The position numbers were made by a program, and so were the translations under genes. From positions 58,901-99,012 of the forward strand of contig JAAXIB010000017.1 in the NCBI GenBank assembly GCA_012270585.1: DNA of 40,112 nt, given 5' to 3'. Positions within the stretch are counted from its first letter, which is position 1. Every line of letters begins with the position of its first letter. This DNA is from Nitrospirales bacterium (GTDB lineage Bacteria; Nitrospirota; Nitrospiria; Nitrospirales; UBA8639). The notes under the pieces were generated by a model. That model was given only the letters and a program-made list of their open reading frames with translations, ran no database searches and was not told where the DNA came from. Of this stretch, positions 1-8,476 are shown piece by piece.

Positions 1-295
1 TGAAAGCAACATACAAATGACAGAAAGAGAAATCGGGGATCCAGAGTTTTTTGTTCCAAGCGGGCCCGCATGAATGGAGGGGTAAAAGAAAAAGACACTG
101 GATTCCCGATTACTAACGTCGGGAATGACAGTTCGAGGTGGATTGACTATTTCATACTATGACAGGGGGAGCCAGTGGCGATCTGCACATCTTCACCCTT
201 CCTCTCCCTCACCCTGCCCGCTCCCATAGGGAGAGGGTTCTCGAAGGCGCTTTTTGTATCAATGACTACTGTTGCCAGGCCAAGTAGGGTTGCCG
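1..295. repeat. Non-coding end region with two repeat families
   Basis: No convincing gene is seen here. Bases 98-130 hold a CTGGATTCCC...GGGAATGACA element and bases 16-47 a partial copy in the other orientation (AATGACAG...GGATCCAGAG). The same family recurs near 15.75 kb and in the last 230 bases of the window. Bases 205-265 hold a CCCTC...GGGAGAGGG dyad followed by GTTCTC.AAGGC and ATCAATG. That arrangement is repeated almost exactly at 22107-22170, so the two are copies of one element about 60 bp long. Confidence 0.7.
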
Positions 296-787
296 TTATT
301 CACTCGGTCTGGTGGGCAGGATAAAATCGTTCTCGAACACTTTGTACGGTGCCGCAGACAGGCCGACGTGCGCATAGACCCCCTGAGCGACGGTGTTGTG
401 TTGTTCCACGTATAAACGAATGCCGGCCACGTTGCCTTGGCGTTCGCCTTCACGTAACACGTAGTCGTACAACTGTCTGAACACGCCGCGTCGTCTCCAT
501 TCCTTTTGGACGTACACGCTTTGCAACCACCAAAAGACCGCATTCCGCCAATCGCTCCATTCAAAGGTGATCAACAACTGCCCGATCGTCTGCCCGGTGG
601 GCAAGTGCTCCATCACCACGTAAAACCCCTTGGCGGAGTCGGCCAGGATCGATTCCACGCCGGACCTGAGGAGGGCCCGGTCCAATTGTCTGCCCTCCGT
701 TTCCCATGCGAGCGCCATGTTAAACGTGACCAGCGATTCGAGATCACGGGGTTCGGCCAACCGGATATGGAGATCTGACTGGTTCAT
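296..787 (-). CDS. GNAT family N-acetyltransferase
   Basis: A 163-residue protein with the Gcn5-related acetyltransferase layout. It has an N-terminal 'IRLAEPRDLESL' strand-helix and a central 'VYVQKEWRRRGVFRQLYDYV' segment that matches motif A, the acetyl-CoA pyrophosphate-binding loop (Q/R-x-x-G-x-G/A region, here RRRGVFR). The C-terminal 'LYVEQHNTVAQGVYAHVGL' is the usual motif B, where a Tyr near the end often acts as general acid. The substrate cannot be predicted. I chose the ATG at 787; a GTG two codons upstream (793) is equally possible, and the upstream GGGGAA is only a weak ribosome-binding site. The gene stands alone, convergent with nothing and followed by repeat DNA. Confidence 0.85.
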   Translation of the reverse strand: MNQSDLHIRLAEPRDLESLVTFNMALAWETEGRQLDRALLRSGVESILADSAKGFYVVMEHLPTGQTIGQLLITFEWSDWRNAVFWWLQSVYVQKEWRRRGVFRQLYDYVLREGERQGNVAGIRLYVEQHNTVAQGVYAHVGLSAAPYKVFENDFILPTRPSE

Positions 788-838
788 GGTCACGGAAATT
801 CCCCGACTAGAGACCCGCTAAAACCTGCCGGGACAAGC

Positions 839-1480
839 CTAGGAAAGTGGTCGGATGTAAGGTCCGACTGACAGCCATCCTTGGGGTGGGCGATACAGCC
901 CCGCGGAGAATTCCAATTTCATGGCCTCTTCGGGACGCAGTTGAACGCGGTGGATCTTCGATGCTCCCACGAAAGCCAAATAACCCGTAAAGGGGTGAAT
1001 GGCCGTCGGCACAAACACCATGATGAGTGAATCGTCTTTGGAAATCTGGAGCAGCCCGGGTGCGGGGCCCATCAGAAATCCGATCGCCCACAGGCCCGTG
1101 CGTGGAAACGGAAACACGACTACCGTACTTTGGCCGAATCGTTCCCGGAATTGAAACACGTCGGTCATCCCCTTGAGCGTGTAATAGATGCTTCTCACCA
1201 ATGGGATGCGCTCAAACAGATCTTCAACTCTTTTTACGAATCGTTGCCCGACGAGGCGAGTTCCCAGCATCCCCGCTCCCAAAATAACCAGGAACAACAA
1301 CGCAATCCCCGCTCCCGGAATTTCAAACGTCATCACGGGGCCCAGCAGCTCCACCCACAGGCCGTCCAACGTCACGAACAAGGTGGACAAAATCAGGAAG
1401 GTTCCCCAAGCCGGGACGACGATGAATAATCCCGTAACGAAATATCGTTTGAGTTGATGAAGTGGACTGTGCTTCTCCAT
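839..1480 (-). CDS. DUF502 family membrane protein
   Basis: A 213-residue protein with two N-terminal hydrophobic segments (about residues 12-37 and 52-74) and a soluble C-terminal domain. Landmarks of the DUF502 family are 'RYFVTGLFIVVPAWGTF' near the start, 'RIPLVRSIYYTLKGMTDVF' in the middle and 'VFVPTAIHPFTGYLAFV' towards the end. DUF502 proteins are widespread inner-membrane proteins of unknown function. The ATG at 1480 is preferred over an in-frame TTG three codons upstream; neither has a strong Shine-Dalgarno sequence. The 50-bp gap to the GNAT gene downstream would allow co-transcription. Confidence 0.85.
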   Translation of the reverse strand: MEKHSPLHQLKRYFVTGLFIVVPAWGTFLILSTLFVTLDGLWVELLGPVMTFEIPGAGIALLFLVILGAGMLGTRLVGQRFVKRVEDLFERIPLVRSIYYTLKGMTDVFQFRERFGQSTVVVFPFPRTGLWAIGFLMGPAPGLLQISKDDSLIMVFVPTAIHPFTGYLAFVGASKIHRVQLRPEEAMKLEFSAGLYRPPQGWLSVGPYIRPLS

Positions 1481-1788
1481 GGTTGCCAACCGGTAGAAAG
1501 GTTGCAGGCCCGCCCCCGTGTCTGCGCAACGCGCTCACTGGCTGATAGGCGTGGCTTCCCGGCTCTTCCCCCCACCGGATCGCCTGTGGGACGGCACATA
1601 GGCCGTCCCCTACATGGCCCTCCGACTCCCCCTCAAGGGGGGAGTGATAAAAGGGAGGGATATCTTGTGCAAGCCGGACATGGTGCGCCTCGCCTTGCAA
1701 TCCATCGGCATATTGCCTAGTGTATGAAAGATGGCAGTGGAAAACAACTATACGAGAGAACTCCGATAAGGAGATAGGTATAGATCTC
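1481..1788. repeat. Intergenic region with hairpin repeats
   Basis: This divergent spacer between the DUF502 and Trm112-like genes holds no credible gene. Bases 1588-1609 form a hairpin with 8-bp arms GGGACGGC / GCCGTCCC. It is followed at about 1625-1660 by a CCCTC-AAGG-GGGGAG dyad of the GGGAGAGGG family. Promoters for both flanking genes should lie here, but I cannot point to clear boxes. Confidence 0.6.
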
Positions 1789-2079
1789 ATGAGTTCTGAC
1801 AGCGATTCAGCCCGGGCGATGCCTATCGATCCCACGTTGCTGGAGATTTTATGTTGCCCGGAGACCAAGCAGGCGATGACGCTCCTGGATGCCGCCTCAC
1901 TCGAAATCCTGAACCGAAAAATTGCGAATGGGGAATTGCAGAATAAGGGCGGGAACGTGGTGAAAGAATCCCTCGACGGCGGGCTGATCCGAAGCGATAA
2001 AAAGGTCACCTATCCGATCAGGGAGATGATTCCCATCATGCTCATTGAGGAAGGGATTCCCCTCGACGGCATCCTGTAA
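1789..2079 (+). CDS. Trm112-like (UPF0434) family protein
   Basis: A 96-residue protein with the short Trm112/YcaR-like fold signature. 'PIDPTLLEILCCPETKQAM' near the N-terminus corresponds to the 'LLEILaCP.tk..L' opening of the family. The C-terminal 'GGLIRSDKKVTYPIREMIPIMLIEEGIPL' is the typical 'g.aYPIrdGIPvmL.eEa' ending. The strict CPxC zinc pair is reduced to CCPET, as in many bacterial UPF0434 members. In eukaryotes and archaea Trm112 activates methyltransferases; the bacterial role is unclear. The ATG at 1789 is used; AAGGAG at 1768-1773 is somewhat far upstream (15 nt). An alternative ATG lies at 1819. Confidence 0.8.
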   Translation: MSSDSDSARAMPIDPTLLEILCCPETKQAMTLLDAASLEILNRKIANGELQNKGGNVVKESLDGGLIRSDKKVTYPIREMIPIMLIEEGIPLDGIL

Positions 2080-2145
2080 GCCGGAGATGGGAACGTCGTC
2101 GCAGGCTGCATTGTTCCTCTCCGGGTGATGTGATAGAGTAACGCC

Positions 2146-2385
2146 ATGAACAATGCCATCGCATTAGCCAAGAAACTGGAACGGGAGCACGGCTTCAGTC
2201 AGCCCCAGGCTGAGGGCATTGCCCAGGCAATCCATGAACATGAAAGCGAACACCTGGCCACCAAAGCCGACCTGGCCAAACTGGAGACAAAACTGGACAC
2301 CGGCCTCGCCCAGCCACAAGTCAAGTTAAGGAGTTGGACCACGGTGCTGGCCGGGATCATTATTGCGGTGCTCAAGCTTACGTGA
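2146..2385 (+). CDS. DUF1640-like coiled-coil membrane protein
   Basis: A 79-residue protein. The N-terminal part ('KKLEREHGFSQPQAEGIAQAI') and the following 'HLATKADLAKLETKLDTGL' heptad-like stretch resemble bacterial DUF1640/CCDC90-like proteins. The last 18 residues form one hydrophobic segment. The KADLAKLETKL coiled coil is shorter than in typical members, which repeat this unit two or three times before the membrane helix, so this may be a contracted copy. Function is unknown. No close ribosome-binding site is obvious before the ATG. Confidence 0.65.
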   Translation: MNNAIALAKKLEREHGFSQPQAEGIAQAIHEHESEHLATKADLAKLETKLDTGLAQPQVKLRSWTTVLAGIIIAVLKLT

Positions 2386-2450
2386 GAGTCAATGAGCACG
2401 GCACGTTGCCTTGAGCACGCGACAAGCGGCGAGAATACCAGAAAACCGGT

Positions 2451-2699
2451 TCAGGCTTCTTCCTGCGAATCGGAAGCGCGCCCACCTCTCCACAACCACC
2501 ACACAGACCGAAGCAACTGGATGCACACGTAGACGGAGAGCGCCAGTAACAAGCCATACAGCCACAGGGTCCTGGCTGGCCATTGTTCCGGGGCGTGCAG
2601 CAAGAGACCCAAGGCGATATGCCCGCCCAGGCCAAGGCAGACGGCAAAAATAATCCATTCTCTTATCCAGCGGGACTTGAATCTGTCAGCGGCAAACAT
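2451..2699 (-). CDS. Small two-helix membrane protein, unknown
   Basis: An 82-residue predicted membrane protein. It has a basic N-terminus (MFAADRFKSRWIREW), two hydrophobic stretches at about residues 15-33 and 43-66 separated by 'HAPEQWPARTLW', and a charged tail ending SDSQEEA. The composition (Trp-rich helix edges, positive-inside pattern) looks like a real inner-membrane protein. No family is recognised. The start is the ATG at 2699; there is no strong Shine-Dalgarno sequence. Confidence 0.55.
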   Translation of the reverse strand: MFAADRFKSRWIREWIIFAVCLGLGGHIALGLLLHAPEQWPARTLWLYGLLLALSVYVCIQLLRSVWWLWRGGRASDSQEEA

Positions 2700-2736
2700 T
2701 CCGGGTCAGGACGGCGCACGGAGCCGGCTCCTGCAG

Positions 2737-2754
2737 GGGGGACGTGCGTCCCCC
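2737..2754. repeat. GC-rich hairpin
   Basis: Inverted repeat GGGGGACG-TG-CGTCCCCC, 8-bp arms with a 2-nt centre, in the gap between two small minus-strand genes. There is no T-run, so it is more like a REP-type element than a factor-independent terminator. Confidence 0.6.
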
Positions 2755-2770
2755 GGCACAATGAACAACA

Positions 2771-3139
2771 TCAGACCGGGCTTTTGGCCGATTCGATTTC
2801 CGTGGCCGTAATCAGACTCGTGAGGTAATCGGTCACGAAGATCAGTGCTTCTTCCCGTCCATCGGCCCTCCTGCCCTTTTCTCGTCGTTGAACGGATAAT
2901 TCATGATCCAGATCCGATTTGACGTCGCCCAACAATTTGTGAAGGGAGGGTGTGGTGAGATTCTGGTCCACGTCTTCAAACTCCTGGCACCGATCAAGCA
3001 CCCAATTGAGCCCTTCCACTCGCCCCAAATACCGCTCGTGGTCGGCCGAATCGATTCGAGACATGGTCGTGGAAAACGCCTGTGCTTCATAAATCAGGTT
3101 GTAAAAACTTGAAATCGCTCGATGTAAAGTTGAGTTCAT
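2771..3139 (-). CDS. Conserved-looking helical protein, unknown
   Basis: A 122-residue, mostly helical, charged soluble protein with no signal peptide. The start is well fixed: AGGAGGAAC lies immediately upstream of the ATG at 3139. The sequence reads as a small helical bundle ('RAISSFYNLIYEAQAFSTTM', 'HERYLGRVEGLNWVLDRC', 'VTDYLTSLITATEIES'). I do not recognise the family. It lies 33 bp downstream of another unknown gene on the same strand, and both sit just past the nxrB terminator. Confidence 0.7.
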   Translation of the reverse strand: MNSTLHRAISSFYNLIYEAQAFSTTMSRIDSADHERYLGRVEGLNWVLDRCQEFEDVDQNLTTPSLHKLLGDVKSDLDHELSVQRREKGRRADGREEALIFVTDYLTSLITATEIESAKSPV

Positions 3140-3172
3140 CGTTCCTCCTAAAAACGGGGCTCTGGACAAGGG

Positions 3173-3502
3173 TCAGGTAAACAATAGAGGGTGAAATTCT
3201 GCCATAAAGCCGTAATACAGGGGAGCAAACTCCTTTAAGCTGTGGGGACTCGTTTCCTTTAAGCGTTTAAAAAAGAAAATCTGTTGACGGGCATCAATTT
3301 GCTCGAGAATGGCCGAAAGCTGAGGGATGGAAATGGATTTCGCGGGAATGCTCAACACATAATGCACCAATCGTTCGACAAATTGTTGCGTCACGTACTC
3401 CGTCCTGAGATATTCGTCGGGCACCTTTCCGGTTTCCAAAAGTTCCCCAAAGGGAATGGCCTGAGCGGAAAGAGGCACGGGATCAGGAGGAGAGAGACTC
3501 AT
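3173..3502 (-). CDS. Hypothetical protein downstream of nxrB
   Basis: A 109-residue protein from the ATG at 3502; an in-frame TTG at 3541 would add 13 residues (MLLSKDQKRDSDH). Neither start has a well-placed ribosome-binding site, so the start is uncertain. The protein is helical with 'YVTQQFVERLVHYVLSIPAKSISIPQLSAIL' and an aromatic C-terminus 'FAPLYYGFMAEFHPLLF'. No family is recognised. It is separated from nxrB by a strong terminator, so it is probably transcribed from its own promoter with the 3139-2771 gene. Confidence 0.6.
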   Translation of the reverse strand: MSLSPPDPVPLSAQAIPFGELLETGKVPDEYLRTEYVTQQFVERLVHYVLSIPAKSISIPQLSAILEQIDARQQIFFFKRLKETSPHSLKEFAPLYYGFMAEFHPLLFT

Positions 3503-3623
3503 GTGGTCGGAATCGCGTTTTTGGTCCTTTGATAAGAGCAAAAAAATGTCTCTTTAGGATACACCATTTGGAGAAGGAATCTAAGCAAATTTTTTGGGTT
3601 TCTTCTCGATACACGATTCTTCC

Positions 3624-3665
3624 AAAAAAAAAGCCGGAGGTCCGAAAACCTCCGGCTTTTTTACA
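3624..3665. terminator. Bidirectional intrinsic terminator after nxrB
   Basis: The stem AAGCCGGAGGT / ACCTCCGGCTT (about 3631-3641 and 3648-3658) has a short A-rich loop. It is flanked by nine A residues on one side and a T-run on the other, so a U-tract follows the hairpin on either strand. Its arms are GC-rich and perfect. It sits 17-60 bp past the nxrB stop and should end the nxrAB transcript. Confidence 0.9.
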
Positions 3666-3682
3666 AACCACTCTACCGGCTC

Positions 3683-4972
3683 TTACAGCCAGGTAGCGCG
3701 TTCGGCTGGCCGAATGTAAATCGGCTCTTCCACTTGCTGCCGGACGGCTTCCTTCCCGGACTTGTTGAACCCTAACACGGTGTCGTTGTACATCTCGAAC
3801 TTCCGCCCGTGAATTTGGGTCTCAAACACTTTCGGCCCAGGAATGATGTCATACCGGAAGACGATTTGTTGGCTCGCTCTCCAGAGTTGGAGAACGGCTA
3901 ACAATTCCCGGCTCGGCACCAAGTACTTCTCGATCGCATTGTCCACGCCCGGCCCGAACATCTGCCGGATGTAGCCACGAGGCGATTGCCGTGGGGGAAT
4001 GTAAAACCCGTTCGGCTCCGTGCCCCATTGCGGGTACAGCGGCAACGCCACCTGTTCCACCCGGATGGTGTAATACAGGGGGTTCCACCGATCTTCCGCC
4101 CACAGTCCGTCCTCACCGACCTTGACGAGATTCTGTAAGCGAATCTTACCCACGCAGGCCGCCATACACCGGGTTTCCATCGGCTCTCCACCGGTCAGAG
4201 GATCTTTCCCCTCAACCCGCGGATAGCAGGCGATGCACTTCTCGGTCACCCGAGTCGTACCCCGATACATCGGCTTCTTGTATGGACATTGCTCCACACA
4301 CTTCTTGTATCCACGGCACCGGTTCTGGTCGATCAGCACGATTCCATCCTCCGGCCTCTTGTAGATGGCCTTCCGCGGACAGGCGGCCAAACACCCCGGA
4401 TAGGTGCAATGGTTACAAATGCGTTGAAGATAGAAGAAGTAGGTTTCATGTTCCGGCAAGCTGCTGCCGGTCATGCGCCATGGTTCTTCCTTGGTAAACC
4501 CGGTCTTGTCAATGCCTTCCACAATGGCTCGCATTGACGTGGCCGTGTCTTCATAAATGTTGACAAAACGCCATTCTTGGTCCGTCGGGATGTACCCGAT
4601 CGCTGCCTGGCCGACTTTCGCCCCGGCATCGAAAATGGTCATCCCTTCGAACACCCCATACGGCGCATGGTGTTTGCGGCCGACCCGCACGTTCCACACC
4701 TGCCCGCCTGGGTTGACTTGTTCAATCAACTGCGTGATTTTCACGTCGTAGAACTGTGGATATCCACCATACGGCTTCGTTTCCACGTTGTTCCACCACA
4801 TGTACTCCTGACCTTTCGAAAACAGCCACGTGGATTTATCCGCCATGGAACAGGTTTGACAGGCCAAGCAGCGATTGATGTTGAACACAAAGGCGAATTG
4901 CCACTTTGGATGCCGTTCCTCATAGGGATACAGCATCTTCCGCCCTAATTGCCAATTATAGACTTCTGGCAT
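3683..4972 (-). CDS. nxrB: Nitrite oxidoreductase beta subunit NxrB
   Basis: A 429-residue iron-sulfur subunit that carries electrons from the NxrA molybdenum site. Four Cys groups are visible: C35-x2-C38-x2-C41, C186-x2-C189-x4-C194-x3-C198, C219-x5-C225-x3-C229, and C246-x2-C249 with C269 and C273 further on. This fits the three [4Fe-4S] plus one [3Fe-4S] arrangement of the NarH/NxrB family. The first group is CxxCxxCxxxD (D45) where NarH has a fourth Cys. No signal peptide is present; as known for this family it is probably exported bound to the Tat-targeted alpha subunit. The ATG at 4972 has GGAGG five bases upstream; an in-frame start nine codons earlier is not supported. The gap to nxrA is 66 bp and a terminator follows. 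Confidence 0.97.
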   Translation of the reverse strand: MPEVYNWQLGRKMLYPYEERHPKWQFAFVFNINRCLACQTCSMADKSTWLFSKGQEYMWWNNVETKPYGGYPQFYDVKITQLIEQVNPGGQVWNVRVGRKHHAPYGVFEGMTIFDAGAKVGQAAIGYIPTDQEWRFVNIYEDTATSMRAIVEGIDKTGFTKEEPWRMTGSSLPEHETYFFYLQRICNHCTYPGCLAACPRKAIYKRPEDGIVLIDQNRCRGYKKCVEQCPYKKPMYRGTTRVTEKCIACYPRVEGKDPLTGGEPMETRCMAACVGKIRLQNLVKVGEDGLWAEDRWNPLYYTIRVEQVALPLYPQWGTEPNGFYIPPRQSPRGYIRQMFGPGVDNAIEKYLVPSRELLAVLQLWRASQQIVFRYDIIPGPKVFETQIHGRKFEMYNDTVLGFNKSGKEAVRQQVEEPIYIRPAERATWL

Positions 4973-5038
4973 GGTTTCCTCCGTTTCTTTTTGAACCAAA
5001 GTTAGTTCAAGTTCTAAAAATCCACATTTGATCCCGGC

Positions 5039-8000
5039 TTACACCTTGATCTTAATGTGGTCGCCTTTGAGCCACTTGATCATGAACTCATTTTCCTGCC
5101 CAGGCGTGAACCCGGTCCGGACTGGCTCCCATGGACCCCTGCCGCCGATACCACCGTCCTCAGCTTTGGTAATCCGCATCAGACATTCTTTCGGCGTGGT
5201 GTTGACCGCATGGTTGTCCACTTGATACCCGAATTTAAACTTCCAGCCCACTGCGTGTTTCCCTGGCAGTGAGTCGGTTTGGTGCATCGGCATCAACCAG
5301 TCACGGGTGAAGGACTGTTGCGCCCCATACCGGAAGTTGGATTGATAACCCGTATCCATCGCGATGGCCCGTCCATCCGGTCGGGTTTCATGGCCCTTCA
5401 CGGATTTCGCGGTTGCCACGTACGGAGCGTGCTTCGCCATCGTCACGTGGTACGGGAACGCCGGGTTGTACTTCGACCGAATCATCAACCGAGCCACTTT
5501 GTAGTACGGGTCACTCGGCTTCCATCCTCGGTACGGCCGATCAACCGGATTGCCGTCAACGTACACGTAGTCACCGTCGTTGATGCCCCGGTCTTTCGCC
5601 GCTTGCGGGTTCATGTGTAATTGATGCTCACCCACACCCGGTGTCCGTTTATCCATCCGATACGCGTCACCGAAGTTCGACTCATACATCTGCACCCAGT
5701 CGTTCACAGACCATTGACTGTGTACACGATGCCGCGTCTTCGGCGTCACGCAGTAGAACTGATACCCCTTCTCCCACAGGGGGTTGGAGTACCGCTTGAT
5801 TTCCTGCCACGGCAACGCAATGTTGCGTACCGTCTTGTCATCATGGTGCTGAGCCGTGATGGGAATACCATAGTCATCCGGCCGCACGTAGGGGTTCGTC
5901 GTCATAATCGCGTTCGGCAAGTACGGCGTTGCTTCCGTGCCTTCCCGGTGCGAAATGAAGTTTTCCCCGTATTCAATGGCTTCCGGCTCCGTCCGGTAGT
6001 TCTCATACCGGCCAGTCCGGGTCCACATCGGCTTACTTTCATTCGTCTCTTCCCAGAACGGCTGCCGTGGATACGTCCGGCACAGCACCATCCAGCCCTT
6101 CTCGGACTTGAGCATGGTGTCAACGCTGTACCCGTATCCCGTACAACTGGCGTCCAGCAACCGTTGCACGTATACGTCCACCCGGTTGTCGAAGACGAAT
6201 TTGAAGTAATCCCGGAACCGCCCATCGCCCGTCATGTTGGTCAATTTGGCGGACACGCCGGCGGTCGTATCCAGGTCGTTTCTGGTGTCATACAAGGGCC
6301 GGATGCCCCCTTTCCACACCTGGAACCACGGATTCGACACCGTCGCCGTATGTTCGGGATACGTGAACTCCATCCACGTATTCACACCCATGGCCACGTC
6401 CGCATGGTTCACGTCCGAGGTCATCTCGATATCCTGGGTGACGATACATTCAATGTGTGGGTCCACGTTTTTGACCATGTCATAGTGGTGTTTGGCGTTG
6501 TTCAACACGTTCACGTTCGCCACCCACCGGAACTTGGTCGGGGTCGGCATGTGCGTCTTTCCGGTAAACACCCGGCGCCCATACTTCGGCGTGTTCACGA
6601 TCAACGCCGTATCCCCATGGTTCCAGTAAGCCACCTCCTCACCATAGTAGTAGCCACGCACGTGCACTTCCTTACCGTGTGCGTTCGGATCCGTCGTGAT
6701 CTTGAACGGATTCTCCGCGGTGTGCGTGCCCAACCCACCGCCGGACCACGGGGTGCTGTTCCAGATCCCCGCTTTGTAGTTCCCGGCCCAGGTATGTTGC
6801 CCGGTCCCGAACTTCCCGACGTTCCCGGCGATAATCAACACCATCGCCGCGCCACGCGCAATGATGGTTTGGTGGAAGTAGTGGTTCGTGCCTTCCCCGT
6901 TGTGAATGGTTGCCGGTTTGATGGTACCGGAATCTCTGGCCCAGCGCACGATCAGGTCCTTCGGGGACCGATTGATCTGATGGACCGTATCCAGGTCGTA
7001 GTCCTGCAAGTGGACTTGATACAACTGGAAGATCGGTGCCACGTCGACTTCGCGGCCGTTCAGCAACTTCACCCGGTAGGTCCCGGTCAAAGCTGACTCG
7101 ATACCGCTGTTCCTGTAGTGCCACCCCACCAATTCGCGGTGAATCGGCACGGCTTGATTCTTATTGATGTCCCACACCATGAACCCGCCGAGACGTGCAA
7201 TCTTCGCCGGATTCAGGGTTTGCACTTTCCCCGAATAGGTCTTGGAAAAGTCCGGCAATGAATAGCCCTTGATCACGTCACGCGGATCAAGATATTGCAG
7301 CGTATCCGTGCGGACCAGAATCGGCATGTCCGTATAGGCCGCGCAGAAATCATGGTCATGCATGTTTTCGTCGAACATGATCTTACAGGCGCCCAGGAAC
7401 AATGCCGCGTCCGTCTCCGGCCGAACCGGAATCCAGTAGTCGGCACGATACGCCGTCGGGTTGTACTCCGGCGTGATCACGACCACCCGCGCTCCACGCT
7501 CGATGCTCTCGAGCTTCCAGTGCGCTTCCGGCATCTTGTTTTCGACGAAGTTCTTGCCCCAGCTTGTGTTCAACTTGGCGAACCGCATGTCGCTCATGTC
7601 GATGTCAGAAGTTTGCACACCGGACCAGAACGGATGCGCCGGGTTTTGGTCACCGTGCCAGGTGTAGTTCGACCAATACCGGCCGCCTTGGGCCTGGTTG
7701 GGCTTCACTTTCCGAATGTAGTGGTCGAGCAACGCACCGCAGCCACCGTTCATCCGGGTGACGGACATCTTGCCGATCACGCCCAGAATGGGCATCCCCG
7801 CGCGGAACTTCATGGTCCGCACGCCGGAACCCTTGGTCATCTCGATCATTTCCGGCGGATAGCCTTGTTCCCGCAACCGACGGGCACCGGCTTCGCCGCT
7901 GTACCGCTCCGCGATAACCACCATGGCTTTGGCCAGGTACGTAAACGCCGTATCCCAGCTTACCCGCAACATGTCATCCAGGTACCGCGAAGTGAATTTA

Positions 8001-8476
8001 TATTTGTTCATGACATCCGGGGTGAATTCCGGGCTACCGGCATCCATCCAGGCTTTCCAGCCACGGCGCATCAAGGGGCCTTTCAACCGATAGGGCCCAT
8101 ACACCCGTCGATGCATCGTGTACCCCTTCAAGCACATCCGCGGATTGTGTGCGAACGTCCCGCGGTTGCCGTAGAGGTCTTCGTAGGTTTGGTGGTCGTA
8201 GTTTTGCTCCACCCGCATCACCACACCGTTACGCACAAAGGAGCGCACGCGGCAGGCGTGGGTGTCGTTCGGGGAGCAAACCCACGTAAACGATGAATCA
8301 TAGCGATACTGGTCGTGGTACACCCGCTCCCAGGCACGATCCGGATACTCGCCCAGCGGATTGCCCACTTCGACAACCGGTTGCAGCGCAGTCAAGGCCA
8401 AGGCTTTGTCCGCCAACGCCACTGCCGCCACCGTCCCGGTGGTCACTTTTAAAAATTGACGTCTAGAAAGAAACAT
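5039..8476 (-). CDS. nxrA: Nitrite oxidoreductase alpha subunit NxrA
   Basis: A 1145-residue molybdopterin (bis-MGD) subunit of the type II DMSO reductase family that oxidises nitrite to nitrate. The N-terminus has a perfect Tat motif SRRQFLK (residues 4-10) followed by a hydrophobic stretch to about residue 30, so the enzyme faces the periplasm. A [4Fe-4S] site is visible as C67-x3-D71-x3-C75-x39-C115, with Asp in the second ligand place. The segment YTWHGDQNPAH puts D276 where NarG has its Mo-ligand Asp (inference from alignment by eye). The start is the ATG at 8476, with GAGGAGG seven bases upstream; an in-frame TTG at 8563 would extend it by 29 residues. Cotranscribed with nxrB. No NxrC/NarI-type subunit or NarJ-like chaperone is adjacent. 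Confidence 0.97.
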   Translation of the reverse strand: MFLSRRQFLKVTTGTVAAVALADKALALTALQPVVEVGNPLGEYPDRAWERVYHDQYRYDSSFTWVCSPNDTHACRVRSFVRNGVVMRVEQNYDHQTYEDLYGNRGTFAHNPRMCLKGYTMHRRVYGPYRLKGPLMRRGWKAWMDAGSPEFTPDVMNKYKFTSRYLDDMLRVSWDTAFTYLAKAMVVIAERYSGEAGARRLREQGYPPEMIEMTKGSGVRTMKFRAGMPILGVIGKMSVTRMNGGCGALLDHYIRKVKPNQAQGGRYWSNYTWHGDQNPAHPFWSGVQTSDIDMSDMRFAKLNTSWGKNFVENKMPEAHWKLESIERGARVVVITPEYNPTAYRADYWIPVRPETDAALFLGACKIMFDENMHDHDFCAAYTDMPILVRTDTLQYLDPRDVIKGYSLPDFSKTYSGKVQTLNPAKIARLGGFMVWDINKNQAVPIHRELVGWHYRNSGIESALTGTYRVKLLNGREVDVAPIFQLYQVHLQDYDLDTVHQINRSPKDLIVRWARDSGTIKPATIHNGEGTNHYFHQTIIARGAAMVLIIAGNVGKFGTGQHTWAGNYKAGIWNSTPWSGGGLGTHTAENPFKITTDPNAHGKEVHVRGYYYGEEVAYWNHGDTALIVNTPKYGRRVFTGKTHMPTPTKFRWVANVNVLNNAKHHYDMVKNVDPHIECIVTQDIEMTSDVNHADVAMGVNTWMEFTYPEHTATVSNPWFQVWKGGIRPLYDTRNDLDTTAGVSAKLTNMTGDGRFRDYFKFVFDNRVDVYVQRLLDASCTGYGYSVDTMLKSEKGWMVLCRTYPRQPFWEETNESKPMWTRTGRYENYRTEPEAIEYGENFISHREGTEATPYLPNAIMTTNPYVRPDDYGIPITAQHHDDKTVRNIALPWQEIKRYSNPLWEKGYQFYCVTPKTRHRVHSQWSVNDWVQMYESNFGDAYRMDKRTPGVGEHQLHMNPQAAKDRGINDGDYVYVDGNPVDRPYRGWKPSDPYYKVARLMIRSKYNPAFPYHVTMAKHAPYVATAKSVKGHETRPDGRAIAMDTGYQSNFRYGAQQSFTRDWLMPMHQTDSLPGKHAVGWKFKFGYQVDNHAVNTTPKECLMRITKAEDGGIGGRGPWEPVRTGFTPGQENEFMIKWLKGDHIKIKV

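Noticed and set aside
5621-8296. Two long plus-strand frames (491 and 333 codons) opposite nxrA
   Set aside because: They lie wholly antisense to a gene whose motifs and ribosome-binding site are certain. Their His/Arg/Val-rich composition is that of a mirrored GC-rich codon pattern, and no domain is visible.
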